From NCBI GenBank assembly GCA_013114725.1, contig QCWD01000004.1:1-50007 (forward strand): a stretch of 50,007 nt of DNA, given 5' to 3'. The translations under genes and the position numbers were made by a program. Under the pieces are notes generated by a model. The model had not been told where the DNA came from, ran no database searches, and saw only the letters and a list, made by a program, of their open reading frames with translations. Origin of the DNA: Nitrososphaeraceae archaeon (lineage in GTDB: Archaea; Thermoproteota; Nitrososphaeria; Nitrososphaerales; Nitrososphaeraceae). Of the stretch, positions 1-7,054 are shown piece after piece; the first letter of the stretch is position 1, and each line of letters starts with the position of its first letter.

Positions 1-135
1 TATATAAGCCATATAGCTGTATCTCTCAATATTCCCTTAGTTAAGGACGGTCAAGCAAGATTATTGCGATTTTACTCTTCACACCCTTCTCTAACACAGG
101 CAGAGAATACAAAAAAAGCAAGTTCAAATGAATAG
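1..135 (+). CDS. 3' end of an unidentified gene (partial)
   Basis: Frame 1 is open from the left edge to a TAG at 133-135 and gives 44 residues with no internal stop. The stop overlaps the ATG of the next gene at 128 by eight bases, the same tight coupling seen through the whole plus-strand block, which is the main reason to call it a real gene end. The visible tail is hydrophilic and shows no recognisable motif. The start and function lie outside the window. Confidence 0.55.
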   Translation, partial: YISHIAVSLNIPLVKDGQARLLRFYSSHPSLTQAENTKKASSNE

Positions 136-448
136 GCTAATCCCAATCCAACGCAGTAACGAAACTTACCTCGGCTTTTATGCAAACAATATGATATTTC
201 ATAGCTTTGAAAAAGCTACGCAATTTGGTGAGGTTTCAGCAGTTGTCTTAAAATTTAAGGGTTTTCGACTTACTTATTTAAGCACACTTGCAAAATTTAA
301 GAATAATGAATTTCCAATTTGGCGCACAAGCCGAAAGAAATTCCTTACTTACGAAGATGCCATGCAACCCAATAAGAGAACTGCTTTGTTAAAATCATCT
401 TATGATGATCCAAACAAAGTTGTCTACATAATTAACACAAATAAATAA
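128..448 (+). CDS. hypothetical protein, 106 aa
   Basis: An ATG-started, lysine- and aromatic-rich small protein that overlaps the end of the preceding frame by 8 nt and is followed directly by a strong hairpin at 453-472. No signal peptide, membrane segment or family motif is visible. Position at the end of a coupled gene pair before a possible terminator suggests it closes a transcription unit. Function unknown. Confidence 0.7.
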   Translation: MNRLIPIQRSNETYLGFYANNMIFHSFEKATQFGEVSAVVLKFKGFRLTYLSTLAKFKNNEFPIWRTSRKKFLTYEDAMQPNKRTALLKSSYDDPNKVVYIINTNK

Positions 449-452
449 CCTT

Positions 453-472
453 AGCCCCGCTATTGCGGGGCT
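453..472 (+). terminator. GC-rich hairpin, possible terminator or processing site
   Basis: A perfect 8-bp stem (AGCCCCGC / GCGGGGCT) with a TATT loop lies in the 39-base gap between two genes in otherwise very AT-rich DNA. No T-run follows it, so it is a weak candidate for an intrinsic terminator and could equally be an mRNA-stability or processing element. Confidence 0.5.
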
Positions 473-487
473 TCAAACATCTTTAAA

Positions 488-763
488 ATGAAAAAGGTAG
501 TAAAAGCCTTAACAAAGATTGACAAGAAAATTCATAAATTCCTCTTAAAGGAAATGATAATTCTTGAAGAAATTGAGCAGGAAAAAGCTAAAAATTTGCC
601 TATTACTAAAAAGCAAGAACAGAAGTTAAACAAAGTTTCTAAGAAGTTGAATAAGGCGCATAATGACTTTATAGCCTTTAAAGACACCCTTTTAATCATC
701 ACCTCTAAAAAAAGGGGAAACCCTAAATGTAGAGCATTAGAAAAATTTTTAAACTCGCTTTGA
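488..763 (+). CDS. small basic helical protein, 91 aa
   Basis: Lysine-rich (many KK pairs) and predicted almost wholly helical by eye, with heptad-like spacing of Leu/Ile around residues 15-70, so probably a short coiled coil. It starts 15 bases after the hairpin at 453-472. No catalytic motif or membrane segment. It could be a nucleic-acid-binding or host-interaction protein, but nothing in the sequence decides this. Confidence 0.65.
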   Translation: MKKVVKALTKIDKKIHKFLLKEMIILEEIEQEKAKNLPITKKQEQKLNKVSKKLNKAHNDFIAFKDTLLIITSKKRGNPKCRALEKFLNSL

Positions 764-764
764 C

Positions 765-983
765 ATGTATACAATAGCTTTAAGTACAAACCGCCTCCTA
801 CAATTTGAAACCTTTCCTGACGGAGAAAGATTTCTACTCTCCGATGTAGAGGGCAATCCAATTACACAATACATTTTTAAAAAAGTTCTAAGTGTCTACA
901 TTGAATTTCCACTCACCGTCATGGACATCAATGGTACTGTTGGCATCTTAGATACAAACTCAGGTCAATTTAATCCATCATGA
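765..983 (+). CDS. hypothetical protein, 72 aa
   Basis: Starts at ATG one base after the previous stop and overlaps the next start by 4 nt (ATGA). Alternating hydrophobic residues suggest a small all-beta protein. No family recognised. Supported mainly by gene packing and by the lack of a better frame here. Confidence 0.6.
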   Translation: MYTIALSTNRLLQFETFPDGERFLLSDVEGNPITQYIFKKVLSVYIEFPLTVMDINGTVGILDTNSGQFNPS

Positions 984-1282
984 GAACTTGTATAGACATC
1001 TGGAGATTTGGAGATAAGATCTCTGAATTAGACTTTTTTGCGAAACCGCAACAAAAGGAAATTCTCCAAAAATTAGAAACCTTTAAAACTCTCTTTAAAG
1101 AGAAGCAACAAGAATTAAAGGCATCACAAGACAGGTATGAAATAGCTGCAATAAGAAGGTTAAACATTGATCTTACTGAAAGCTATGCAATCTTTGTGCA
1201 GTACATTGAAAGTAATTACGAACGTAAGGAACTTAATCCTCTCATTCTTTCTATCATCATAGAAGTAAACACCTACCTATGA
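980..1282 (+). CDS. hypothetical helical protein, 100 aa
   Basis: Joined by a 4-nt ATGA overlap to the genes on both sides. The middle (about residues 25-75) is charged and helical with coiled-coil character; the C-terminus is hydrophobic (Ile/Leu-rich) but too short and mixed to call a membrane span. No motif recognised. Confidence 0.65.
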   Translation: MRTCIDIWRFGDKISELDFFAKPQQKEILQKLETFKTLFKEKQQELKASQDRYEIAAIRRLNIDLTESYAIFVQYIESNYERKELNPLILSIIIEVNTYL

Positions 1283-1743
1283 ATGTAACAAAGACTACAG
1301 TACTTATCTTATTTCTCAACAGCTTAATTACATTAGGCTTAATATTAAGAAATGAGGTAAATGAATACAGTTATCAAAAGGACATCTTAAAATCCTATAA
1401 TGAAACTGCAATTTTTGATACCATTTACTTAAAAGTGAAAGGTAAATCACAGAAAGTTGCATTCTTCATTTCTTGGGAAAAGGGCAAAGAGTTTACAGTT
1501 GAAGAACCTCTGTTTGGTGAAATTGTAATTCTTAAAAATGACTTCCAAATCTATTACGAATTTGACACTTTCCAAAATCTGACAAAGGAAGAAATAGATG
1601 AGGTTAATAAGCAACTTACACACGAGTTTCTTGAACCCTATGTTGACGAACTGCTATTACAAAAATGGGCGATAGAACTTTCTTTTAAAGACCAAATCAC
1701 TAATCAGGGAAAAACTCCCATAATAATCCCCTTTAAACAATGA
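1279..1743 (+). CDS. membrane-anchored hypothetical protein, 154 aa
   Basis: An N-terminal hydrophobic segment (about residues 7-24, ILFLNSLITLGLIL) is followed by a soluble domain of about 125 residues rich in beta-type sequence. This fits an inner-membrane anchor or an uncleaved signal. The topology suggests a periplasmic domain. It overlaps both neighbours by 4 nt. Function unknown. Confidence 0.65.
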   Translation: MNVTKTTVLILFLNSLITLGLILRNEVNEYSYQKDILKSYNETAIFDTIYLKVKGKSQKVAFFISWEKGKEFTVEEPLFGEIVILKNDFQIYYEFDTFQNLTKEEIDEVNKQLTHEFLEPYVDELLLQKWAIELSFKDQITNQGKTPIIIPFKQ

Positions 1744-2153
1744 AAGGTTTTGAAGTTTTAGGCTATCCTCTATGGAATCACATTCATCATGGCTTTAATA
1801 ATCCTGATTCTTATGTTAAATATGCTTACGGCAATTTTAACAATGGTTGTATGGATTGTGATGGAAGCGAAGACTACGTGGTATTTCAAACAAATACAGC
1901 TAAATTTATGACTAATTTGGCTGCTTATATAGAAAAAATAAATCCAAACACTCCAAATTTTGACAATACATTAATGCTAAAACTTTTTGATTTGGTAGAT
2001 AACCATGTAGAAAGTCATGTATTAAGTAGCATTAATGCAGAAAAACAAGTAGTGAATTATATTCAAAGTGTTTACACACGAGAAATTGGAGAAAAAATAT
2101 TAGAAGTTTTACATCAAATTCATCTCACCATTAAAAATCAATCTAAACAATGA
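1740..2153 (+). CDS. hypothetical protein, 137 aa, parent copy of a tandem duplication
   Basis: It begins MKGFEVLGYP-WN and ends with VYTREIGE plus a helical tail. The next gene (2150-2284) begins and ends with nearly the same two blocks but lacks the middle, so the two are paralogues. The middle holds a small cluster CMDCDG that could bind a metal, seen only in this copy. The stop overlaps the paralogue's ATG by 4 nt. No known family recognised. Confidence 0.65.
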   Translation: MKGFEVLGYPLWNHIHHGFNNPDSYVKYAYGNFNNGCMDCDGSEDYVVFQTNTAKFMTNLAAYIEKINPNTPNFDNTLMLKLFDLVDNHVESHVLSSINAEKQVVNYIQSVYTREIGEKILEVLHQIHLTIKNQSKQ

Positions 2154-2284
2154 AAGGCTTTGAAGTATTAGGCTATCCTAAATGGAATTATCTTGTGCAC
2201 AATGGATACTGCCAAAAAGTATACACACGTAAAATTGGCGAGGCTGTAATTGAAATATTACAACACTTAGCTAACAAAGAATAA
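2150..2284 (+). CDS. short paralogue of the preceding gene, 44 aa
   Basis: A 45-codon frame starting at the ATG that overlaps the previous stop. Its first 10 codons match the start of the 1740-2153 gene (MKGFEVLGYP) and its last 20 match that gene's VYTREIGE region (VYTRKIGE). About 90 codons of the middle, including the Cys cluster, are missing. It is either a deleted, decaying duplicate or a functional mini-version made of the two end segments. Synonymous differences between the copies suggest the duplication is not recent. Confidence 0.6.
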   Translation: MKGFEVLGYPKWNYLVHNGYCQKVYTRKIGEAVIEILQHLANKE

Positions 2285-2291
2285 AATCACT

Positions 2292-2315
2292 GAGAGCCGA
2301 GTTCGCTCGGCTCTC
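2292..2315 (+). terminator. strong 10-bp hairpin with TTCG loop
   Basis: GAGAGCCGAG and its exact complement flank a TTCG tetraloop, in the 41-base gap after the duplicated gene. It is the most stable-looking hairpin in the first part of the window. No T-run follows (TCCTCC), so factor-independent termination is uncertain; an RNA-stability or processing role is as likely. Confidence 0.55.
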
Positions 2316-2325
2316 TCCTCCTATT

Positions 2326-2739
2326 ATGATTAAATTCTTTGTTTATCAGGTATATGGGTATGTTAATTCCTATATGGGAATAGCAAAAACTTTTGGTTTG
2401 TATCAAAATCAAGAAGATGCCCAAGAAAGGTGTAATAAGTTAGAAAAAAGATATGAAAAACTAAGGAAATTGCAGGATTTAAAAGATGAATATTATTATG
2501 ACCTTAATCAACGAAATGATGTAATTTCTTTTATAAGCGATTTTAAAAACCTTAAATTTGCTTATGAAAATGCTGTAAAAAAAGAAGATAGAGACATTAT
2601 AAAACTAAAAAAAGAAATTTTAAAATCCAAAATAGAGAAGGAAATTGGAATTTCCTATAAAGAATTTAAAAGAGTAAGAAGACTTGCAAAACCTATTCTA
2701 GACATTTCATTTCAAATTAAACCAATCCCCATAAAATGA
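2326..2739 (+). CDS. hypothetical coiled-coil protein, 137 aa
   Basis: The first gene after the TTCG hairpin. The N-terminal 30 residues look like a small beta-type domain (FFVYQVYGYVN). From about residue 35 to 120 the protein is strongly charged (Lys/Glu) and helical. It is coupled by a 4-nt overlap to another coiled-coil protein, so the two may act together. Function unknown. Confidence 0.65.
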   Translation: MIKFFVYQVYGYVNSYMGIAKTFGLYQNQEDAQERCNKLEKRYEKLRKLQDLKDEYYYDLNQRNDVISFISDFKNLKFAYENAVKKEDRDIIKLKKEILKSKIEKEIGISYKEFKRVRRLAKPILDISFQIKPIPIK

Positions 2740-3137
2740 AAAAAATCATTAATTCCGTAAATGAGAAATTAGAGTCTTTAATACTAAAATACAAAGACAG
2801 TATTGATGAAGCTAATAATAAAATTGTTGGGGAGCTAAATGCACAGCATAAAAGACTCCAAAACATTCAAAACAAAATTCAAGAACTATCAATTGATTAT
2901 AGAAATCTTGAACAAGCAATCCTCAAAGATAAGAATGAAGACATAGTGCCGTCTTTGAAGGACTTAAAAAGGAGTTGCAGCGAAAAGCTAAAACTTTCTG
3001 AGGAAATAAAAAAAGATATTCTCTTCATTATAGAGAATTTACACAAAGAAATTAGAAGCAACAATAAAGAATTTAGATTATTTAAAGAAAAAATCCAAAC
3101 AATTCAAAACTCTATTACAGACTTATGCAAGAATTAA
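2736..3137 (+). CDS. coiled-coil protein, 133 aa
   Basis: Almost the whole length has heptad-like Leu/Ile spacing with Lys/Glu, with no glycine-rich or catalytic motif. It overlaps the following degenerate ATPase gene by 13 nt. SMC/Rad50-like systems combine coiled coils and ABC ATPase heads, so these two genes could be a split, degenerate version of that design, but this is inference only. Confidence 0.65.
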   Translation: MKKIINSVNEKLESLILKYKDSIDEANNKIVGELNAQHKRLQNIQNKIQELSIDYRNLEQAILKDKNEDIVPSLKDLKRSCSEKLKLSEEIKKDILFIIENLHKEIRSNNKEFRLFKEKIQTIQNSITDLCKN

Positions 3138-3973
3138 TTGTAGAAAATTATGGTTCAATAAATGCAGACTTTAAATGCAAAAAATTAACAATTATTGAAG
3201 GTAAAGAAAAGGAAACAATTCTACGCCTTCTCTATCTTTTTCAGAAAACTGCTTCTAAAATAAAAGCAGATTCAGATTTAGATAAATTATCTGTTAATTT
3301 TTGGAAGAATTGGAAAAGATTAGGACTTTCTCAATCAGAAGGTTTTATACAGTGGAAATCCAATTCTGTCGAAATTACCGTAAAAGACGAAGCTGTAAAA
3401 TTTACTGTGCATGATGAAGAAATAGATAAAAAAGCTATATTCTTACCAAAAAGTAGAATTTACACCTTCGAGTATGCAAAGAAAGAAAATAAAGACGAAA
3501 TATTTTTAGATTTTATAGATGAGAAAATTGTAGACACCATTGTCGAAGCAATAAGAGAGGACAACAGATCTACTATCATCGGCGGAGAATTAGCAGTTGA
3601 ATACGGCATATTCTACTTTAATGACGGTGGTGGATTTGAAGACTTAATGGATTTGCCTGAATTTTATCACAAAGTATTACCCACTGAATATTTATTTAAC
3701 TATGTTACTTATCGTGACAAAGTTATTTTCCTTGAAAAATTCGGCGTGGAAAACACTTTTGATGAGAAATTTGAGGCATTAACCAAACAATTATTGCAAA
3801 TTTGCAAGAATACCCAAGTCATCATGACTTTAAATAATCCAAGTTTAATAGACTTTATTAATGATCCTATAACAATAGGAAATAAAATAGGTTTATTAAC
3901 CATGTTAGAAACCAAACTTTTCACCGAGACTCTATACCTTTATGAAAATGAAGTCTCACAAATCTATATCTAA
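3125..3973 (+). CDS. degenerate ABC/AAA-type (RecF/OLD-like) ATPase homologue, 282 aa
   Basis: Residues 1-35 follow the start of RecF/OLD/AAA15-type ATPases (a strand, a short loop around NYGSI, then KLTIIEG), but where the Walker A loop GxxGxGKS/T should be the sequence is EGKEKETILRLL, without the Gly pattern and invariant Lys-Ser/Thr. Near residues 195-245, KVIFLEKF sits where Walker B (hydrophobic stretch then Asp-Glu) is expected, and QVIMTLNNPSLID matches the D-loop/H-loop block (usually QVIxTTHSPxLID) with the His replaced. The fold is therefore probably kept while ATP binding and hydrolysis are probably lost. It could be a decoy or inhibitor of host ATPases of this class, or a structural adaptor. 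The call rests on motif spacing only. Confidence 0.5.
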   Translation: MQELIVENYGSINADFKCKKLTIIEGKEKETILRLLYLFQKTASKIKADSDLDKLSVNFWKNWKRLGLSQSEGFIQWKSNSVEITVKDEAVKFTVHDEEIDKKAIFLPKSRIYTFEYAKKENKDEIFLDFIDEKIVDTIVEAIREDNRSTIIGGELAVEYGIFYFNDGGGFEDLMDLPEFYHKVLPTEYLFNYVTYRDKVIFLEKFGVENTFDEKFEALTKQLLQICKNTQVIMTLNNPSLIDFINDPITIGNKIGLLTMLETKLFTETLYLYENEVSQIYI

Positions 3974-3975
3974 TT

Positions 3976-4641
3976 ATGAATACTGTTTTGCCAACTACCC
4001 ACGAAAGTGAATTAATCCTAAGAGGAAAACTTTACAAACTCAATGAGGTTGAAAAAGCACTCCGAGATCTACTTGATCCTGAAATCCTCGAACACTTCAC
4101 ACATGAGTACAGGATTCCTCTTGACATCTTGACAGAATTTTGTGCAAGACAAATTAACCCAAGTATAGAACCACAGTACAGGAAGGAAGATTACGACAAA
4201 GCCCTAATGTATATGGGTTTATTCGCACTTACTGCACCATTGACTTTGGGAGGTTTGGGAGTTAAATTTGTTGCTAAAAATGGCAATGAATACCCCAATA
4301 CCACACCATTAAATTTAAACAAATATGCACAGGAAATTATCTTCACTTCTGTTGCAGAGAAATTAAAAGTACCGAGAAAAAATGGAAAAGCTGTAAAAGT
4401 TTTCCAATTAACTGAAAATGCCAGAAATCATGTAACAGGCGAAATTAATATTACTTTACAGCATTTCCTAAATCCCAAACTTAACAAGTTAAGGGACGAA
4501 TTAGACCTGATTCCTATCTCTATGAGACAAGCTGCCTTAGAACTGATGAGAACAACTGATGAAGTAATTGCGAATACTTCACTCGACACAGACAAAAAAG
4601 AAAGAACCCATATTAAAAAACAAATAAAAGTAATTGTATGA
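3976..4641 (+). CDS. hypothetical protein, 221 aa
   Basis: Starts two bases after the preceding stop and overlaps the next start by 4 nt. Mostly helical. A weakly hydrophobic, glycine-containing stretch near residues 78-98 (LFALTAPLTLGGLGVKFV) could be membrane-associated but is short and not flanked by typical charges. No family recognised. Confidence 0.7.
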   Translation: MNTVLPTTHESELILRGKLYKLNEVEKALRDLLDPEILEHFTHEYRIPLDILTEFCARQINPSIEPQYRKEDYDKALMYMGLFALTAPLTLGGLGVKFVAKNGNEYPNTTPLNLNKYAQEIIFTSVAEKLKVPRKNGKAVKVFQLTENARNHVTGEINITLQHFLNPKLNKLRDELDLIPISMRQAALELMRTTDEVIANTSLDTDKKERTHIKKQIKVIV

Positions 4642-4877
4642 AATACTTAATTTGCCTTTTATTCTTCTCTTCCTGCGTAACTATGAAACCTGTGTATAGT
4701 GAGTACTATACTCAAAGTGAAATGTTCGCAGCAAGCACTGACCCAATTCCAATTCCTAAAAGATTTGACCCCGCAAAAACCAAAAGATTTATTGTCTTAG
4801 GAGAAAAGGGCATCTACGAAATCTTGATGGAAAAATCTCTTCACTTAAAATATTATCCAAACCCATGCGAAAATTAA
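4638..4877 (+). CDS. small lipoprotein, 79 aa
   Basis: The N-terminus MKYLICLLFFSSC has a short basic end, a hydrophobic core and a lipobox-like LFFSSC, so lipid attachment at Cys13 is likely. The mature part is about 67 residues with no recognised domain. It overlaps the following gene for another exported protein by 13 nt, and together they may act at the cell envelope, for example in superinfection exclusion. This role is inferred from location only. Confidence 0.6.
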   Translation: MKYLICLLFFSSCVTMKPVYSEYYTQSEMFAASTDPIPIPKRFDPAKTKRFIVLGEKGIYEILMEKSLHLKYYPNPCEN

Positions 4878-5203
4878 TCTTTTTGGCTTTGCTTCTTTGT
4901 AGCCTTTGCACATTTGCACAAAACAGAGAATTTGTATCAGCTTTGTACTATAAGGAATTTGTTCTTGAAAAGTACGTTGAAGATAAAGAGTTTAAGTACG
5001 AGTTTGAATCTGTCAAGAAAGTCAAATATAAAAGATTTAAGGGCAGCAAGGACTACATGGCTTTACTCTATACCAAGCAAGGCAATGTCTACGTAATAGC
5101 CTTGGGTCACAAGACAAAAAAATCGCATTTGAAATTTTTCTTGAGAGTTGGTTACAGAAGTCCTATACTTATGAAAACTTCCTTGCATGGTAACAATAAT
5201 TAG
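4865..5203 (+). CDS. secreted protein, 112 aa
   Basis: A clear Sec-type signal peptide (MRKLIFLALLLCSLCTFAQ) with likely cleavage after Ala18 or Gln19. The mature domain is about 93 residues, basic and beta-rich. Exported phage proteins of this size often act in lysis or block superinfection; the sequence gives no motif that decides. Overlaps the next gene by 17 nt. Confidence 0.65.
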   Translation: MRKLIFLALLLCSLCTFAQNREFVSALYYKEFVLEKYVEDKEFKYEFESVKKVKYKRFKGSKDYMALLYTKQGNVYVIALGHKTKKSHLKFFLRVGYRSPILMKTSLHGNNN

Positions 5204-5507
5204 GGACGGCATTATTCCATTTTACCAAAGAGAGTTTTTAAAAGAAAGAAATTTCTCTATGACCCCTTTGGTAAAATTGGAATATAAAAGTAAGCCAAAT
5301 AAACCTGCTTACGTGTGGACTAATTTCTATGGTACACAAGAAGACTTTAACAAGTTACCAATTTCTAAACAAAAAAGTTATATTGTTAAAATGCGAACTT
5401 ACCAAGTAAAGAAATTAGCAAGAGTTACGCCATTTCACGCTAAGAACTTAGCTCACGACTTTAACGGAAAAATATACCATGAAATTTTCACAAGAAATGC
5501 TCAATGA
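5187..5507 (+). CDS. hypothetical protein, 106 aa
   Basis: Basic, aromatic-rich protein overlapping both neighbours (17 nt and 29 nt). No signal peptide, membrane segment or catalytic motif. The C-terminal 45 residues are Lys/Arg/His-rich, which would fit nucleic-acid or membrane-surface contact. Unrecognised. Confidence 0.6.
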   Translation: MVTIIRDGIIPFYQREFLKERNFSMTPLVKLEYKSKPNKPAYVWTNFYGTQEDFNKLPISKQKSYIVKMRTYQVKKLARVTPFHAKNLAHDFNGKIYHEIFTRNAQ

Positions 5508-5988
5508 GTATATCGAAATGAAAGTTAGAGATAAGATGCCAAAAGAAGAAAAACCTGAGCCACCGAAAGGTGGCTCTAACTTTTGGTTTGTCTATTTTAT
5601 CGCTGCTTTGATTGGATTATACTTTGGATTGAGTACAATTGCGGTAAAAAATTCTATCAAGAGAATTACCATCATTAGGGCAGTAGATTGTAAAGACCCA
5701 AAAGATTGTCAAGATTTTGTATTATCTGCAAATATTAATGGAAGAAATACAAAAGAAATCAAATGGGATATTACTATTGGCAATGACACTCTTATAGAAC
5801 ACAGACAAAATAAAGAACAGATTGTTATTGCAATCTCTGATACTTTACCAGAAACTATCTCAACTTTGCAAAATACTTTGGGAAAAATGTATGGTAAATA
5901 TAATGCTGATATATATATAAATCTTGAAAGTCCACGTATTACTAACCTAATTGAATTATCTCTTTATGGACAAAAATCATGGTTTTAA
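5479..5988 (+). CDS. single-pass membrane protein, 169 aa
   Basis: A charged N-terminal cytoplasmic-type segment (residues 1-34) is followed by one clear membrane span at about residues 36-55 and a C-terminal domain of about 110 residues with beta character. The DNA at 5557-5576 forms a perfect hairpin inside the coding region. It sits just upstream of the vWA/E2/JAB/E1 operon, so it could tether it to the membrane, but that is only positional. Confidence 0.65.
   Translation: MKFSQEMLNEYIEMKVRDKMPKEEKPEPPKGGSNFWFVYFIAALIGLYFGLSTIAVKNSIKRITIIRAVDCKDPKDCQDFVLSANINGRNTKEIKWDITIGNDTLIEHRQNKEQIVIAISDTLPETISTLQNTLGKMYGKYNADIYINLESPRITNLIELSLYGQKSWF
5557..5576 (+). other. intragenic hairpin with GAAA tetraloop
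   Basis: GAGCCACC and its exact complement GGTGGCTC flank a GAAA loop, a stable GNRA-type hairpin in AT-rich coding DNA, encoding the EPPKGGS linker before the membrane span. It resembles the hairpins at 453 and 2292 in size and GC content, but lies inside a gene, so termination is unlikely. A translational pause or RNA-processing role is possible. Confidence 0.45.
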
Positions 5989-7054
5989 AATAACAGCGCA
6001 AAAAAATAGAGTAAAAAAATCAAATGGGGAAGTAAACACCATTAAAATAGAAGCTGGAAAGTACGTTTGGGAAGATATAGATGAATGTGGTTTATTTATC
6101 ATTATTCCAAAAGTAAAGAAAGATGTCACTATTAAAAATGGTGTTCCTAAAACTATTGTAACAAGAAAGGGATTATTGCAAATTTTACCCATTAATCAAG
6201 TAATAAAACTATGGACTAATGAAATAAAGGTATTAAGTCCTAATCTTTCCTGCACATATTTTGAAAATCATATCGTTGTAGAGGCAGAATATATTATTAC
6301 TGAATTAGGCGAAACTTGCATTTATGGAAATGAGATATTAGCGAAATCACATTTAGAAGATTCTAAAATCCTCTTAAATTTAAAAGCTCCTCAGAACATA
6401 TTCAATTCCATTGAAATTATTCAGAATCCTTTGGGCTTATTAACCGAACCTGTAAAAAATAAAAATGTTCCTGTCAAGGAATGGGCAAATTTATTTTATT
6501 TTCTCAGGGATTCAGAAGTACCTGTTAAAGACATAAGACCAGAATCTGCTCCTCTTAAAAAGAATTTAAAGGCAATAAGAGATTTTATAAAATCCTACCC
6601 CTCAAATCAAGAAGCAGAAGAATTTAAAACCAAAATTGAGAAAGAAGAAAAAGAACAAAGAGAAGAATTAATTTCTCAAATTCAAGAATTTAAAGAATTT
6701 TATATGGATCATTTTAGATATTATGGCGATGTAATACAATTGCCATTGCCTATATATTCTGACATGATGCAAAGAATTTCAGTTGCAATTAGAAATCATA
6801 TAATTGATCATCAGTATTTATATTTAATTTTACCCAACTTTAAAAATGCCTTAGACCTTAATAATGAATTGCTTTTATTCATTGAGAAAGCTCTAATTAC
6901 CCACTTTATCGTTGATAAAAAATATAAAAACACGAGGGAAAAAGAAACCACAGTATTTATTATATCTTACTCAAAAGATATAGTAACTACTCGCACTTAT
7001 GAAACCACATTTTCTAACGGCAAATTAACAGTCAATGCTAAATTACACCATTAA
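5966..7054 (+). CDS. hypothetical protein, 362 aa, first gene of the E1/E2/JAB operon
   Basis: I place the start at ATG 5966; a TTG five codons upstream (5951) is also in frame but adds nothing recognisable. The N-terminal 170 residues look beta-rich; residues about 210-260 are a highly charged helix; the C-terminal third is mixed. No family recognised. It overlaps the vWA gene by 20 nt and so is probably translated with it. In PRTRC-type cassettes a protein of about 340 residues (protein F) accompanies the E2, JAB and ThiF proteins, and this gene or the vWA gene could be its counterpart by size and position, which is weak evidence. Confidence 0.65.
   Translation: MDKNHGFKITAQKNRVKKSNGEVNTIKIEAGKYVWEDIDECGLFIIIPKVKKDVTIKNGVPKTIVTRKGLLQILPINQVIKLWTNEIKVLSPNLSCTYFENHIVVEAEYIITELGETCIYGNEILAKSHLEDSKILLNLKAPQNIFNSIEIIQNPLGLLTEPVKNKNVPVKEWANLFYFLRDSEVPVKDIRPESAPLKKNLKAIRDFIKSYPSNQEAEEFKTKIEKEEKEQREELISQIQEFKEFYMDHFRYYGDVIQLPLPIYSDMMQRISVAIRNHIIDHQYLYLILPNFKNALDLNNELLLFIEKALITHFIVDKKYKNTREKETTVFIISYSKDIVTTRTYETTFSNGKLTVNAKLHH

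Noticed and set aside
532-861. Minus-strand open frame opposite the small genes at 488-983
   Set aside because: It is the antisense of two plus-strand genes, has Cys/Phe/Leu-rich composition typical of such shadows and no start context. The same applies to other minus-strand frames in 1-31 kb and plus-strand frames in 31-50 kb.
3125-3973. Active RecF or OLD nuclease
   Set aside because: Walker A Lys, Walker B acidic residues and a TOPRIM domain are all absent.
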